Assembly (NCBI RefSeq): GCF_003173035.1
Contig: NZ_QGLE01000010.1
Location: 109,890 to 173,889, forward strand
Direction of reading: 5' to 3'
DNA from: Zavarzinia aquatilis
Lineage (GTDB): Bacteria; Pseudomonadota; Alphaproteobacteria; Zavarziniales; Zavarziniaceae
DNA length: 64,000 nucleotides
Program-made: the position numbers and the translations under genes
Notes under the pieces: model-generated
Seen by the model: the letters and a program-made list of their open reading frames with translations, nothing else
Told to the model about the DNA's origin: nothing
Database searches by the model: none
Shown here: positions 1 to 9,583 of the stretch, in pieces
Layout: each line of letters opens with the position of its first letter
Position numbering within the stretch: the stretch's first letter is position 1

Positions 1-1
1 T

Positions 2-1399
2 GCCCTGTTCGCGGAAGGCGCCTTCAACGCGGCCTTCGTGCCGCTCTATTCCCGCCTGCTGGCCGGGGAAGATGGCAAGGCCCGCGCCGCCCAATTCGCG
101 GGCGAGATCGCGACCCTGCTGACCATCGCGGTCACCGCCTTCGTCGCCCTCGTCATGGTGTTCATGCCGCAGGCGATGCATGTCCTCGCCCCCGGTTATG
201 CCGACGAGCCGGCGAAATTCGCCCTGGCGGTCGACCTGACCCGCCTCGCCTTTCCCTATCTCGCCTATATCAGCCTGATTTCGCTGCAGGGCGCGGTGCT
301 GAACGCCAATCACCGCTTCGCCGCGCCGGCGGCGACGCCGATCCTGCTCAACATCGTCCTCATCACCGCGCTGCTGATCCCGCACACCTATATCGCGACC
401 GAGCGCACCCAGGCGGCCGCCGTCACCGTGGCCGGCATCGTGCAGTTCGTCTGGCTGATGGTGCATCTCGAGCGGGTCGGTCTCGGCATCCGCCTGCATT
501 GGCCGCGCTTCGGCGCCGAAATCCGCCGCTTCTTCGCCCTGCTGATGCCCGCCGTCATCGGCGCCGGCATCTATCAGGTGAATGTCCTCGTCGACATGGT
601 GCTGGCCTCGCTGCTGCCCGAGGGCACCGTCTCCTACCTCTTCTATGCCGACCGGCTGAACCAGCTGCCGCTCGCCGTCATCGGCATCGCCATTTCGACC
701 GCGCTGCTGCCCCTTCTCTCGCGCCAGCTGGCCAAGGGCCATATCGACCTCGCGGTCGAGACCCAGAACCGCGCCCTCGAAGGCGCCGCCCTGCTGACCC
801 TGCCGGCCGCCGCCGCCCTCGCCACGATCCCCGAGACCATCATCGGCGTGCTGTTCCAGCATGGCGCCTTCACTTCGGCCGACACCATCGAGACGGCGCG
901 GGCCCTCGGCATCCTCGGCCTCGGACTGCCGGCCTTCACCGCGACCAAGGTCTTCACCCCCGCCTTCCATGCACGGGAAGACACGCGGACACCGGTGCGC
1001 CTCGCCCTCATCGCGCTTCTCGTCAATTTCGCCGTGGCGCTGGCGACCATGTGGTGGCTGCATCAGGCGGGTCTCGCCCTCGCTTCGACCGTGGCGGCCT
1101 GGGTGAACATGGCCCAGCTGATGCTGGTCCTGCGCAAGCGCGGCCATTTCCAGCCCGACCGCCGGCTGCTGCGCCGGCTGGTCGGCTTCGCCCTGGCGAC
1201 GGCGGCCATGGTGGCCGCGCTGCTGCTGCTCGAATGGCAGCTGCGCCCGCTGTTCCAGCTCGCCCTGTGGTGGAAGGTGGGCGCCTTGGCCGGGCTGGTC
1301 GCGGCCGGCGGCCTCAGCTTCCTGATCGCCGCCCTCGTGCTCCGCGCCGTCGCTGTCGCCGACCTGAAGCGCCTGGTCCGCCGGGGCGGTGGCGGTTGA
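2..1399 (+). CDS. murJ: Lipid II flippase MurJ (MviN), 5' end missing
   Basis: This is the C-terminal 465 residues of MurJ, the inner-membrane flippase that moves lipid II to the periplasmic face for peptidoglycan synthesis. The reading frame is open from base 2 and begins with [19 protein letters not shown], a conserved MurJ segment near the start of the protein, so about 50-60 residues lie outside the window. The first in-frame start-like codon, GTG at 38, falls inside this conserved segment and is not the true start. Many hydrophobic transmembrane segments follow, and the MOP-superfamily character is clear (for example [13 protein letters not shown] and [16 protein letters not shown]). It is followed 58 bp later by trpS on the same strand, a pairing common in alphaproteobacteria. 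Confidence 0.95.
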   Translation, partial: ALFAEGAFNAAFVPLYSRLLAGEDGKARAAQFAGEIATLLTIAVTAFVALVMVFMPQAMHVLAPGYADEPAKFALAVDLTRLAFPYLAYISLISLQGAVLNANHRFAAPAATPILLNIVLITALLIPHTYIATERTQAAAVTVAGIVQFVWLMVHLERVGLGIRLHWPRFGAEIRRFFALLMPAVIGAGIYQVNVLVDMVLASLLPEGTVSYLFYADRLNQLPLAVIGIAISTALLPLLSRQLAKGHIDLAVETQNRALEGAALLTLPAAAALATIPETIIGVLFQHGAFTSADTIETARALGILGLGLPAFTATKVFTPAFHAREDTRTPVRLALIALLVNFAVALATMWWLHQAGLALASTVAAWVNMAQLMLVLRKRGHFQPDRRLLRRLVGFALATAAMVAALLLLEWQLRPLFQLALWWKVGALAGLVAAGGLSFLIAALVLRAVAVADLKRLVRRGGGG

Positions 1400-1457
1400 C
1401 CGTTCGATCCGCCCGCGCGATAAGGGGCGCGGTCAAATCGAAGAGCCTGAAGCCATC

Positions 1458-2456
1458 ATGTCGAAGCCCCGCGTCTTTTCCGGTGTCCAGCCGACCGGCA
1501 ACCTGCACCTTGGCAATTATCTCGGGGCGATCCGCAACTGGGTGAAGCTGCAGGACGGCCACGAGTGCATCTATTGCGTCGTCGACATGCACGCGATCAC
1601 CGTGTGGCAGGACCCGGCCGACCTCGCCCGCGCAACGCGCGAGGTTGCGGCCAGCCTGATCGCCGCCGGCATCGACCCCAAGGGCTCGATCCTGTTCAAC
1701 CAGTCGAAGGTCGCGGCCCATGCCGAGACCGCCTGGATCTTCAATTGCGTCGCCCGCATGGGCTGGCTGAACCGCATGACCCAGTTCAAGGAAAAGGCGG
1801 GCAAGGACCGGGAGAATGTCTCGGTCGGCCTCTTCGCCTATCCGAACCTGATGGCGGCGGACATCCTCGCCTATAAGGCGACCCATGTCCCCGTGGGCGA
1901 GGATCAGAAGCAGCATCTCGAACTCGCCCGCGACATCGCCCTGAAGTTCAACCACGACTTCGGCATCGAGCATTTCCCGCCGCCGGAGCCGCTGATCCTG
2001 GGCGAGGCCACGCGCGTCATGTCCTTGCGCGACGGCACCAAGAAAATGTCCAAGTCCGATGCCTCGGACCAGTCGCGCATCAACCTGACCGACAGCCCGG
2101 ACGACATCGAACAGAAGATCCGCCGCGCCAAGACCGACCCGGAAGCCCTGCCCGAGACGGTGGAAGGGCTGGAGACCCGGCCCGAGGCCAAGAACCTGTT
2201 CACGATCCACGCGGCCCTCGGCGACGAGAGTGTGGCCGATGTGGTCGCCGCCTTCGCCGGCAAGCAGTTCTCCGAGTTCAAGAAGGCGATGACCGAGCGG
2301 GCGGTCGACAAGCTGTCGCCGCTGACCTCGGAAATGCGCCGTCTGCTGGCCGATCCCGGCTATATCGACCAGGTGCTGAAGGACGGCGGCGAGCGCGCCG
2401 ACGCCATCGCCGCCCCGATCCTGGCCGAAACCAAGCGGATCGTCGGCTTCATCTGA
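1458..2456 (+). CDS. trpS: Tryptophanyl-tRNA synthetase
   Basis: This 332-residue class I aminoacyl-tRNA synthetase charges tRNA-Trp with tryptophan in the cytoplasm. The HIGH-equivalent motif is HLGN at residues 17-20 within [13 protein letters not shown], and the KMSKS loop is complete at residues 196-200. The length is normal for TrpS. The frame is open upstream to 1389, but the ATG at 1458 ([14 protein letters not shown]) matches the family N-terminus. An upstream start would add an unsupported basic extension overlapping murJ. It probably shares a transcript with murJ. Confidence 0.97.
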   Translation: MSKPRVFSGVQPTGNLHLGNYLGAIRNWVKLQDGHECIYCVVDMHAITVWQDPADLARATREVAASLIAAGIDPKGSILFNQSKVAAHAETAWIFNCVARMGWLNRMTQFKEKAGKDRENVSVGLFAYPNLMAADILAYKATHVPVGEDQKQHLELARDIALKFNHDFGIEHFPPPEPLILGEATRVMSLRDGTKKMSKSDASDQSRINLTDSPDDIEQKIRRAKTDPEALPETVEGLETRPEAKNLFTIHAALGDESVADVVAAFAGKQFSEFKKAMTERAVDKLSPLTSEMRRLLADPGYIDQVLKDGGERADAIAAPILAETKRIVGFI

Positions 2457-2465
2457 TCCGCCGCG

Positions 2466-3221
2466 CTACAGCCGGTCGAGGATGTCCACCGCGCCAGCCC
2501 GCAGGGTCTCGCGGTCAGCCCCGACCGGCAGGCGGTAGAGCAGCCAGAGGAAGCCCTCTTCCTCGGGCGTCAGCAAGGTGACCGGATCGGCCGCCGCCGG
2601 CAGCACGCCATCGGCATATTCGCCGATCCCCGCAAGGCCGAGGGCACGCAATGCCGCCCGCGCGAGGCAACGCTGCTGCGCGGCGGGCGGCGCCGTGGCG
2701 AGGACATGCACCGTCATGTCGGACAACTCGCGCGGGCGCAGCACATTGCCCGACTGGACGAAGACGCCGCAGACCGCGCCCGGCACGGTTTCAGGCGCGC
2801 TCGCGGTGAAAAAGGGCGCGGCGATGCCGGGCCCCCGCACTGGCCGGGCCGCCAGCATGTCCCGCGTCTCGACCGCCATGAAGGCGGCATCGTCATAGCC
2901 GGGTTCGCTCACCTCGGGCGCGGGGCCGAGGCCGGTCAGGGCGCGGATGCGGGCGATCGACGCCGGTTCGTCGTCGGGAAAGCCGCGCCAGGCGAAATAA
3001 TTCAACCGGCGGCCGTCCGCGATCCGGGCAAGGCGGCCAGGATTCACCGTCGCCAGCAGCGGATTGTAATAGGGCGGGCCGTCGAGCGCGGCGGCGAGGA
3101 AGCGTTCGACGAAGCCCCCGTCGCGGGCGAGGGCGGCGAGACCGGGCGGCGGCGGCGGCTCGGCCCGCGCCGCCGCGGTCAGCAGCAAAAGGGCGAAGGC
3201 CGCCGATACGATACGCCGCAA
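2466..3221 (-). CDS. Secreted DUF2927-like protein of unknown function
   Basis: This 251-residue protein has a clear signal peptide (MRRIVSAAFALLLLTAAARA) and is probably periplasmic. The C-terminal part carries a pattern that resembles a divergent DUF2927 domain: RCLARAALRALGLAG, then LTPEEEGFLWLLYRLPVGAD. DUF2927 members are predicted secreted or lipoproteins of unknown role, and no catalytic residues can be assigned. The gene is convergent with trpS (9 bp between stops). It lies 7 bp downstream of the alpha/beta hydrolase gene on the same strand, so the two are probably co-transcribed. The domain assignment is tentative; that it is a real secreted protein is more certain. Confidence 0.7.
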   Translation of the reverse strand: MRRIVSAAFALLLLTAAARAEPPPPPGLAALARDGGFVERFLAAALDGPPYYNPLLATVNPGRLARIADGRRLNYFAWRGFPDDEPASIARIRALTGLGPAPEVSEPGYDDAAFMAVETRDMLAARPVRGPGIAAPFFTASAPETVPGAVCGVFVQSGNVLRPRELSDMTVHVLATAPPAAQQRCLARAALRALGLAGIGEYADGVLPAAADPVTLLTPEEEGFLWLLYRLPVGADRETLRAGAVDILDRL

Positions 3222-3228
3222 GATGGCC

Positions 3229-4125
3229 TCAGGCGTCGATGCGGGCGATCAGCGCGCCGATGGCGGCGAGCGATTCCGGCTCGTCCAGCAGCGGGGCATG
3301 GCCGCGCTCCGGCACCTCGATGGCGACGAGATCGTGTTTCGCCGCCAGCATCCGCCGCACCGTCGCCGCCGCCAGCAGGTCGGACAGGGCCCCGCGCAGC
3401 ACCAGGGTCGGGACGTCGGCGAGGCCGGCAAAGATCGGCCACATGTCGACGGGCGGCCCCCCGGCGCGCATGGCGTCGCCGATCTTCGGATCATAGTCGG
3501 GACGCAGGCCCCCTTCGGGCTTTTCGGTGAAGACGGCGCGGGCGAAGCGGACCCAGCTGGCATCGTCCAGAGTCGGGAACTGCGACAGGTTGATCTCGCG
3601 GATCTGGGCCGCGGCCTCGTCCCAGTCCGCCGGGTCGGTCTGCTTGCCGGCATAGGACGCGATGCGGGCAAGGCCGGCGGGATCGAGTTCGGGGCCGATG
3701 TCGTTCAGCACCGCCCCGGCGACCAGCGCCGGCTGGCCGAGGGCGATCAGCTGGGTGACGATGCCGCCGAGCGAGGTGCCGACGAAGATGGCGCGCGAAA
3801 CGCCGAGGCTGGCGAGGAGGCCCATGGTGTCGCCGGCATAGGTCGGCGGGATGTAGTTCATGAACTGCGGATCATAGGCGGACCGGCCGCGCCCCCGGAA
3901 ATCGGGCGAGATCACCCGCCGCCCGTCGGCCGCGAGATGCAGGGCGAGAGCTTCGAAATCCGCGGAATTGCGAGTGAGGCCCGGCAGGCACACGACAGGC
4001 AGCCGGGCATCGCCCGCATCGCCGTAGTCGCGGTAATAGAGCGCCAACCCGTCATGCGACGTGTAATGTTTCGCGGCATAGCCGGCCATGACGGACTCCC
4101 CGTTTTCGTTTTCTGTCTCTGTCAC
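3229..4125 (-). CDS. Alpha/beta hydrolase
   Basis: This hydrolase of 298 residues (286 if it starts at the ATG at 4089) belongs to the alpha/beta-hydrolase fold. The nucleophile elbow GTSLGG provides the catalytic serine, PGLTRNSADFE supplies the oxyanion-hole region, DFRGRGRS is the conserved strand 4 segment, and the C-terminal ERGHAPLLDEP holds the catalytic histidine. The substrate cannot be read from sequence; such enzymes act on esters, epoxides or C-C bonds. The internal start gives MAGYAAKHYTSHDGLALYYRD, which begins close to the conserved domain and may be the real one, because the first 12 residues (Asn/Glu-rich) align with nothing in the family. It is followed by the DUF2927-like gene. 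Confidence 0.88.
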   Translation of the reverse strand: MTETENENGESVMAGYAAKHYTSHDGLALYYRDYGDAGDARLPVVCLPGLTRNSADFEALALHLAADGRRVISPDFRGRGRSAYDPQFMNYIPPTYAGDTMGLLASLGVSRAIFVGTSLGGIVTQLIALGQPALVAGAVLNDIGPELDPAGLARIASYAGKQTDPADWDEAAAQIREINLSQFPTLDDASWVRFARAVFTEKPEGGLRPDYDPKIGDAMRAGGPPVDMWPIFAGLADVPTLVLRGALSDLLAAATVRRMLAAKHDLVAIEVPERGHAPLLDEPESLAAIGALIARIDA

Positions 4126-4206
4126 TCGTCGCTCCGGCGAAGGCCGGAGCCTTTGCCCGAAGGGGCACGCTTGCCGTCACGAGATCCCGGCCTGCGCCGG
4201 GATGCC
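4122..4206. repeat. REP-like palindromic element
   Basis: Between the hydrolase and lytic transglycosylase genes lie two adjacent inverted repeats: gctccggcgaaggccggagc, and gatcccggc/gccgggat arms around a ctgc centre. The layout resembles the dispersed CGTCATTCCGGCGAAGGCCGGAATCC-class palindromes found between alphaproteobacterial genes. No second copy of the whole unit was noticed in the window. It may act as a transcript end or stability element. Confidence 0.45.
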
Positions 4207-4240
4207 GATCGGAAAGACGGCGCTTCCCGGGGCGGCGGTC

Positions 4241-6322
4241 CTAGCCGGCGTTGGCCCTGAAAGGCACCTCGCCCACGGGCGAGGCGCGCGAGCCCGAGCC
4301 GCGCAACAGGTCCCGCGCGATGCCGAGCGGCACCGCCTGACCGGGGCTGAGGCGCTGGCGATAGACCTGGGTATTTTCCAGCACGCGCTGGACGTAGTTC
4401 CGCGTCTCGCTGAAGGGGATCTGTTCGATCCAGTCGATCACGTCGACCGAGGACGAACGGGGATCGCCGAAACGCTCGATCCAGGTGTCGATCCGCCCGC
4501 CGCCCGCGTTATAGGCCCCGGCGACCATGGCGTAGGAGCCGCCGAAATCGTCCAGCAGCTCGTCCAGATGGGCGACGCCCAGGGTCATATTGTACGAGGG
4601 ATCGGTGGTCAGCTTGGACGCATCGAAACGCAGGCCGAGGTCCTTGGCGACGAGTTTCGCCGTGCCCGGCATCAGCTGCATCAGGCCGCGCGCCCCGGCA
4701 GGGCTGACCGCGTCGGGACGGAATTCGCTTTCCTGCCTTGTCAGGGCAAGGGCGAGCGCCTTTTCGGTCAGGGCCCCCGCCGGCATGTTCAGCACGGGAT
4801 AGGCCCGGCCGACCAGGAAGGTGCCAGCGAAGGCGGCTTCCTTGGCCGCGATCACGCCGGCATAGGTGCCACCGGTCGCGGCCGCCATGTCGGCGATATA
4901 GGCCCGCTCGCCATCGCCGCCGGCATCTTCCATCGCGGCCTTCAGGAAGGGACGAATGCGTTCTTCCTCGCCGATCTCGATCATCATGCGGATGGCGCGG
5001 ACGAGTTCGGAGCGGTCGGCGGCGGTCTTGTCGGCGGCGGCGATGCCGGGATCGGCCGGCAGGCGGCGCGAGCTGGTCTCGCCCAGCTCGAAGGCGGCGA
5101 GCTGGCCATAGAACGTCTGGGACTGGCCGGCGGCCCGGTCGTACCAGCGCCGGGCATCGCTGCCGCGGCCGAGGGCGGCGGCGGCGCGACCGGCCCAGTA
5201 ATTGGCCCGGCTGACCGAAATCGGCGTCCGCACCTTTTCCGACATGGCCGAGAAATGGCGCAGGGCGGCCTCGGGCTGACGCAGGAAGCGCAGCGCGATC
5301 CAGCCCGCGGTCCATTCCGCCTCGAAATAATCGGTGCCGTCGGACAATTCGTTGTTGCGCGCGACCTTGTAGGCGTCGGCATAACGACCGGCGGCGATCA
5401 GGCGGCGCGCGGCGTAATTCAGGTGCGGCCACCAGCGCCCGGGGTTCTGCGCGACCGTGCCTTCCGGCATCCGCGCGATCAGCTCGACCGCCTGATCGTC
5501 GAGATCGAGGGAGCGGAGATAGCGCACCCGGGCATAGAGCAGGCCCGGCTCATTCGCCCTTGCGGCCGGCACCGCCGCGAGGTCGCGGGACGCACTGCCC
5601 GCCTTCATGATGAAGGAGATGGCGGCATTGGCCGCGGCCCGGTAATCCGCCGGCAGCCAGGGCAGCAGGCGCCGCGCCTCGGTCACGTCCTCGTCCATGA
5701 GGAGGCGGTTCATGCGGGCGATATGATCGCTTTCCGTCAGGACCTTGCCGTAATTGGCCAGAATCTCGGCCTCGGTATCGCTGTCGGTGCTGGCTTCGAC
5801 CCAGCCCTGGCGCAGCAACAGGGCGCCGCGCGCCCGCTCGCCGCTGGCCATCAGGGCGGCGCCGTAGCGCAGCTTGCCGATGCCCGACTGCGGCGGGAAC
5901 TTCTGGAACCAGGCGACCAGGCGGGCCGGGCCGGTGTTGGCCGTGATCGCCGCCTCGGCCCGGGCGAGGCTGGTGGACTGGCGGGGCCAGCCCGGGTTGC
6001 GTTCGATGAACGCCGCGATCTCGTCGAAACTGGCGCCGTTTTCCCGCGCCTGGATGCGCTGCCAGTCGATGACCTTGGCCAGGGTGCGGTCGCGGGCCGG
6101 GGCGGCCAGCGCGGCGGCGCCATCCCAGTCGCCCCGCCCGCCGAGGGCGAAAGCCTTGGCATAAAGGGCACGGTCGGCGGCCCCGAGCAGGGCGGGGAAG
6201 CGCACGGCGGTTTCGGCCTGCGCCGGCCGCGCGACAAACACGGCCCCCGGCGCGGCGAAACCCGCCACGACCGTCGCCACCACCAAACCCTTCGCTACAA
6301 CGCGCTTTGCGTCAAAGCCCAT
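4241..6322 (-). CDS. slt: Soluble lytic murein transglycosylase (Slt type)
   Basis: This 693-residue periplasmic lytic transglycosylase cleaves the MurNAc-GlcNAc glycan bond of peptidoglycan to form 1,6-anhydromuropeptides. A signal peptide follows the start MGFDAKRVVAKG. A long alpha-helical superhelix (about residues 40-510) precedes the C-terminal SLT catalytic domain. The catalytic glutamate is E531 in LTRQESEFRPDAVSP, followed by GARGLMQLMPGTA and AGAYNAGGGR, both diagnostic. The length matches Slt70-like enzymes. The frame is open 12 codons further upstream, but the ATG at 6322 gives a normal signal sequence. In many alphaproteobacteria slt neighbours dapA; here an efflux pump operon lies between them. 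Confidence 0.95.
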   Translation of the reverse strand: MGFDAKRVVAKGLVVATVVAGFAAPGAVFVARPAQAETAVRFPALLGAADRALYAKAFALGGRGDWDGAAALAAPARDRTLAKVIDWQRIQARENGASFDEIAAFIERNPGWPRQSTSLARAEAAITANTGPARLVAWFQKFPPQSGIGKLRYGAALMASGERARGALLLRQGWVEASTDSDTEAEILANYGKVLTESDHIARMNRLLMDEDVTEARRLLPWLPADYRAAANAAISFIMKAGSASRDLAAVPAARANEPGLLYARVRYLRSLDLDDQAVELIARMPEGTVAQNPGRWWPHLNYAARRLIAAGRYADAYKVARNNELSDGTDYFEAEWTAGWIALRFLRQPEAALRHFSAMSEKVRTPISVSRANYWAGRAAAALGRGSDARRWYDRAAGQSQTFYGQLAAFELGETSSRRLPADPGIAAADKTAADRSELVRAIRMMIEIGEEERIRPFLKAAMEDAGGDGERAYIADMAAATGGTYAGVIAAKEAAFAGTFLVGRAYPVLNMPAGALTEKALALALTRQESEFRPDAVSPAGARGLMQLMPGTAKLVAKDLGLRFDASKLTTDPSYNMTLGVAHLDELLDDFGGSYAMVAGAYNAGGGRIDTWIERFGDPRSSSVDVIDWIEQIPFSETRNYVQRVLENTQVYRQRLSPGQAVPLGIARDLLRGSGSRASPVGEVPFRANAG

Positions 6323-6416
6323 GTCCGAGCCCCCGCTTCGACGAATCACCGCCGTCAATCGTCTTCAGGATAGACCCGGCGGCGGCTTAACGCCACCCGC
6401 CGCCGGGGCCGATCCG

Positions 6417-9400
6417 TCAAACCGGGGTTTGAGCGGGCGCGGTTTCCGCCGCGTCGCCCCGCCGCCGCCCGCCGAACAGGCCGCGAATGGCGGTATAGAA
6501 CACCGGGGTGAACAGCAGGCCGAACACGGTGACGCCGAGCATACCGAAGGCGACCGCGGTGCCGAGCGCCTGCCGCATTTCCGAACCCGCCCCGGTCGCG
6601 ATCGCCAGCGGCACCACGCCGAGGGTAAAGGCGAGCGAGGTCATCAGGATGGGGCGCAGACGCAACCGGCTGGCCTCGAGCACGGCGGCGAAACGGTCGA
6701 GGCCCCGCCCCTCGAGCTGGCGGGCGAATTCGACGATCAGGATCGCGTTCTTGGAGGCAAGGCCGATCAGCACGACGAAGCCGATCTGCACGAGGATATT
6801 GTTGTCGATCCCACGCAGCATGATCCCGCCCAGCGCCGACAGGAGGCACATGGGCACGATCAGGATGATGGCGAGCGGCAGGGTCCAGCTTTCGTACTGC
6901 GCGGCAAGGGCGAGGAAGACGAAGAGCACGGCGAGAGGGAAGACGAGGAAGGCGACGCTACCGGCGATCCGCTCCTGATACGACAGCTCGGTCCATTCGA
7001 AGTTCACGCCCGGCGGCAGATTGTCGGCCGCCAGTTTCTCCAGCTGGGCCATGGCCGTGCCCGACGACATGCCCGGCAGCAGCGAGCCGGTGACCGGCGC
7101 CGACGTATACTGGTTGTAGCGGACGACGAGGTCCGGCCCGGCGATGTCGCTGAAGGTCGCGACCGAGCCGAGCGGGACCATGACGCCGTCGTTGGAGCGG
7201 GCGCGCATCCGCGCGATATCGTCGGGCGAGATGCGGTATTGGGAATCCGCCTGCGCCGTCACCCGGTACGAGCGGCCGAACAGGGTGAGGTCGTTGATGT
7301 AGGACGAGCCGAGCAGGGTCGACAGGGTCGAGAAGATCGCGTCGGGCGCGACATTCAGGATCTGCGCCCGCGCCCGGTCGATATCGACATAGAGTTGGGG
7401 CGTGCCGGTCTGCAGCGGGGTATAGACCGAGGTCAGGCCGGGAATTTTCGAGGCCGCGCCGACGAATCCGTCGGCCGCCGCCTTCAGCGCGGCAATGCCG
7501 GCGCCGGAGCGGTCCTGCACCTGCATCGAGAAGCCGCCGGCATTGCCGATGCCCGAGACCGGCGGCGGCGGAATGACGAGGACGAAGGCTTCCTGGATGG
7601 CGAACAGGCGCTTGCGCAATTCCGCCGTCACCGCCGCCGCGGTCAGGCCCTTGGCCGCCCGCTCGCCCGCATCGTCGAGGATGAGGAAGATGGTCGCCGC
7701 GTTGGTCGCCGCGGTGAAGGTCGCGCCCGAGAAGCCGGCGATCATCACCGCATGGGCGACGCCCGGCACCTGCAGGGCGATGTCGCCCGCGCGGTGCACC
7801 GCCTCGTCCGTCCGGGCGAGGGAGGCGCCGGGCGGCAGCTGCAGGACGCCGATCAGAAAGCCGCGGTCCTGCATCGGGATGAAGCCCGTCGGCTGGCGCG
7901 AGAAGCCGAAGACAGTCAGGCCGATCAGCCCGCCATAGACGACGAGCACGACCACCGCCCGCCGGGTCAGGCCGCCGACGAGCTTTCCGTAACGCTTCGA
8001 GGTCCAGTCGAAGCCGGCGTTGAAGCCGCCGAAGAAGCGCCGCACCGGATGGAACCCGCGCGAGCCGACCCGCTTCGGCCGCAGCAGCAGGGCGGCCAGC
8101 GCCGGACTGAGGGTCAGCGAATTGAAGGCGGAAATCGCCGTCGCCACGGCGACCGTGACCGCGAACTGGGTATAGAAGGCGCCGGAAATGCCGGGGATGA
8201 AGATGGTCGGCAGGAACACCGCCGCCAGCACGATGGCGATGGCGATCAGCGCGCCCGAGACCTCGTCCATGGTCTTGCGCGCGGCGTCGCGCGGTGACAG
8301 GCCTTCGGCGATGTGATGCTCCACCGCCTCGACCACGACGATGGCATCGTCGACCACGATGCCGATGGCGAGGACGAGGCCGAACATCGAGAGCGTGTTC
8401 AGCGAGAAGCCGAGGGCGGCCATGACCGCGAAAGTGCCGATCAGGGCGACCGGAATGACGATGATCGGGATGATCGTCGCCCGCCAGCTCTGCAGGAACA
8501 GGAAGACGACGACGATGACGAGGGCGACCGCCTCGAGAAGGGTCTTCAACACCTCTTGCATCGACTCTTCGACATAGTCGGTCGGGTTGTAGACGATGCG
8601 GTATTCGAGGCCCTTGGGGAAATTGCGCGACAAGTCCTCCATCGTCTTCTTCAGCGCCTCGGCGGTCGCGACCGCGTTGGAGCCGGGACGCTGGAACACG
8701 CCAAGGGCCTGGGCCGGCTTGCCGTCGAGATAGGAGTTCGACGAATAGTCGCGCGCGGCGAGCTCGACCCGGCCGACGTCGCGCAGGCGGACGAAGCGCC
8801 CGTCGCCGAAGGCTTTCACGATGATGTCGCCGAATTCCTCGGGCGATTGCAGGCGCCCTTGCAGACGGACCTGGATCTCGAACGGGGTCGGGGTCTCGAT
8901 CGGCTGCTGGCCGAGGCGGCCGCCGGCCACCTCGTTGTTCTGCACCGAGACGGCCGAGGTGACATCGCCGGTCGAGATGTTGAAGGCGGCCATGCGGTCG
9001 GGATCGAGCCAGATGCGCATCGCGTAGTCGCGGGCACCGAAGGCGGTGATCGAGCCGACGCCGTCGACCCGCGCCAGCACGTCCTTGATCTGCAGGGTGA
9101 CGTAATTGGAGATATAGAGATTGTCGAACGTATTGTCCGGCGACAATACGTGGATGACCATCAGGATATCGGGCGAGGATTTCGCCGTGGTCACGCCCTG
9201 GCGGCGCACCGCTTCCGGCAGCAGGGGCTCGGCGATGGAGACCCGGTTCTGCACCAGGACCTGCGCGGTATCGAGATTGGTCCCCGGCCGGAAGGTGACG
9301 GTCAGCTGCATCCGCCCGTCGCTCGAGGAATAGGAGCGCATGTAGATCATGCCCTCGACGCCATTCACCTGTTCCTCGATCGGGGCGGCGACGGTGCGGG

Positions 9401-9578
9401 CGATGGTCTCGGGGTTGGCGCCCGGGTAATTGGCGGTGACCACGACGGTTGGCGGCGCGATCTCGGGATATTGCGCGACGGGCAGGCGGAAATAGGCGAT
9501 GCCGCCGATCAGCACGATGACGATCGAGATGACCGCGGCAAAGATCGGCCGGTCGATGAAGAAATGCGGGATCTTCAC
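6417..9578 (-). CDS. RND efflux pump inner-membrane transporter (AcrB/MexB family, HAE1)
   Basis: This 1053-residue proton-driven multidrug exporter forms the inner-membrane part of a tripartite efflux system. It has the HAE1 layout: IPHFFIDRPIFAAVISIVI at the N-terminus, two six-helix bundles and two large periplasmic loops. The proton-relay residues are present as D410/D411 in GIVVDDAIVVVEAVEHH and K943 in GLASKNAILIVEFA. The frame runs far upstream into the adaptor region, but the GTG at 9578 aligns with the family start and lies 5 bp after the adaptor stop. No outer-membrane channel gene is in this operon; the NodT-type channel near 33-34 kb or a TolC elsewhere could serve. Substrates cannot be predicted. 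Confidence 0.96.
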   Translation of the reverse strand: MKIPHFFIDRPIFAAVISIVIVLIGGIAYFRLPVAQYPEIAPPTVVVTANYPGANPETIARTVAAPIEEQVNGVEGMIYMRSYSSSDGRMQLTVTFRPGTNLDTAQVLVQNRVSIAEPLLPEAVRRQGVTTAKSSPDILMVIHVLSPDNTFDNLYISNYVTLQIKDVLARVDGVGSITAFGARDYAMRIWLDPDRMAAFNISTGDVTSAVSVQNNEVAGGRLGQQPIETPTPFEIQVRLQGRLQSPEEFGDIIVKAFGDGRFVRLRDVGRVELAARDYSSNSYLDGKPAQALGVFQRPGSNAVATAEALKKTMEDLSRNFPKGLEYRIVYNPTDYVEESMQEVLKTLLEAVALVIVVVFLFLQSWRATIIPIIVIPVALIGTFAVMAALGFSLNTLSMFGLVLAIGIVVDDAIVVVEAVEHHIAEGLSPRDAARKTMDEVSGALIAIAIVLAAVFLPTIFIPGISGAFYTQFAVTVAVATAISAFNSLTLSPALAALLLRPKRVGSRGFHPVRRFFGGFNAGFDWTSKRYGKLVGGLTRRAVVVLVVYGGLIGLTVFGFSRQPTGFIPMQDRGFLIGVLQLPPGASLARTDEAVHRAGDIALQVPGVAHAVMIAGFSGATFTAATNAATIFLILDDAGERAAKGLTAAAVTAELRKRLFAIQEAFVLVIPPPPVSGIGNAGGFSMQVQDRSGAGIAALKAAADGFVGAASKIPGLTSVYTPLQTGTPQLYVDIDRARAQILNVAPDAIFSTLSTLLGSSYINDLTLFGRSYRVTAQADSQYRISPDDIARMRARSNDGVMVPLGSVATFSDIAGPDLVVRYNQYTSAPVTGSLLPGMSSGTAMAQLEKLAADNLPPGVNFEWTELSYQERIAGSVAFLVFPLAVLFVFLALAAQYESWTLPLAIILIVPMCLLSALGGIMLRGIDNNILVQIGFVVLIGLASKNAILIVEFARQLEGRGLDRFAAVLEASRLRLRPILMTSLAFTLGVVPLAIATGAGSEMRQALGTAVAFGMLGVTVFGLLFTPVFYTAIRGLFGGRRRGDAAETAPAQTPV

Positions 9579-9583
9579 GGGCC

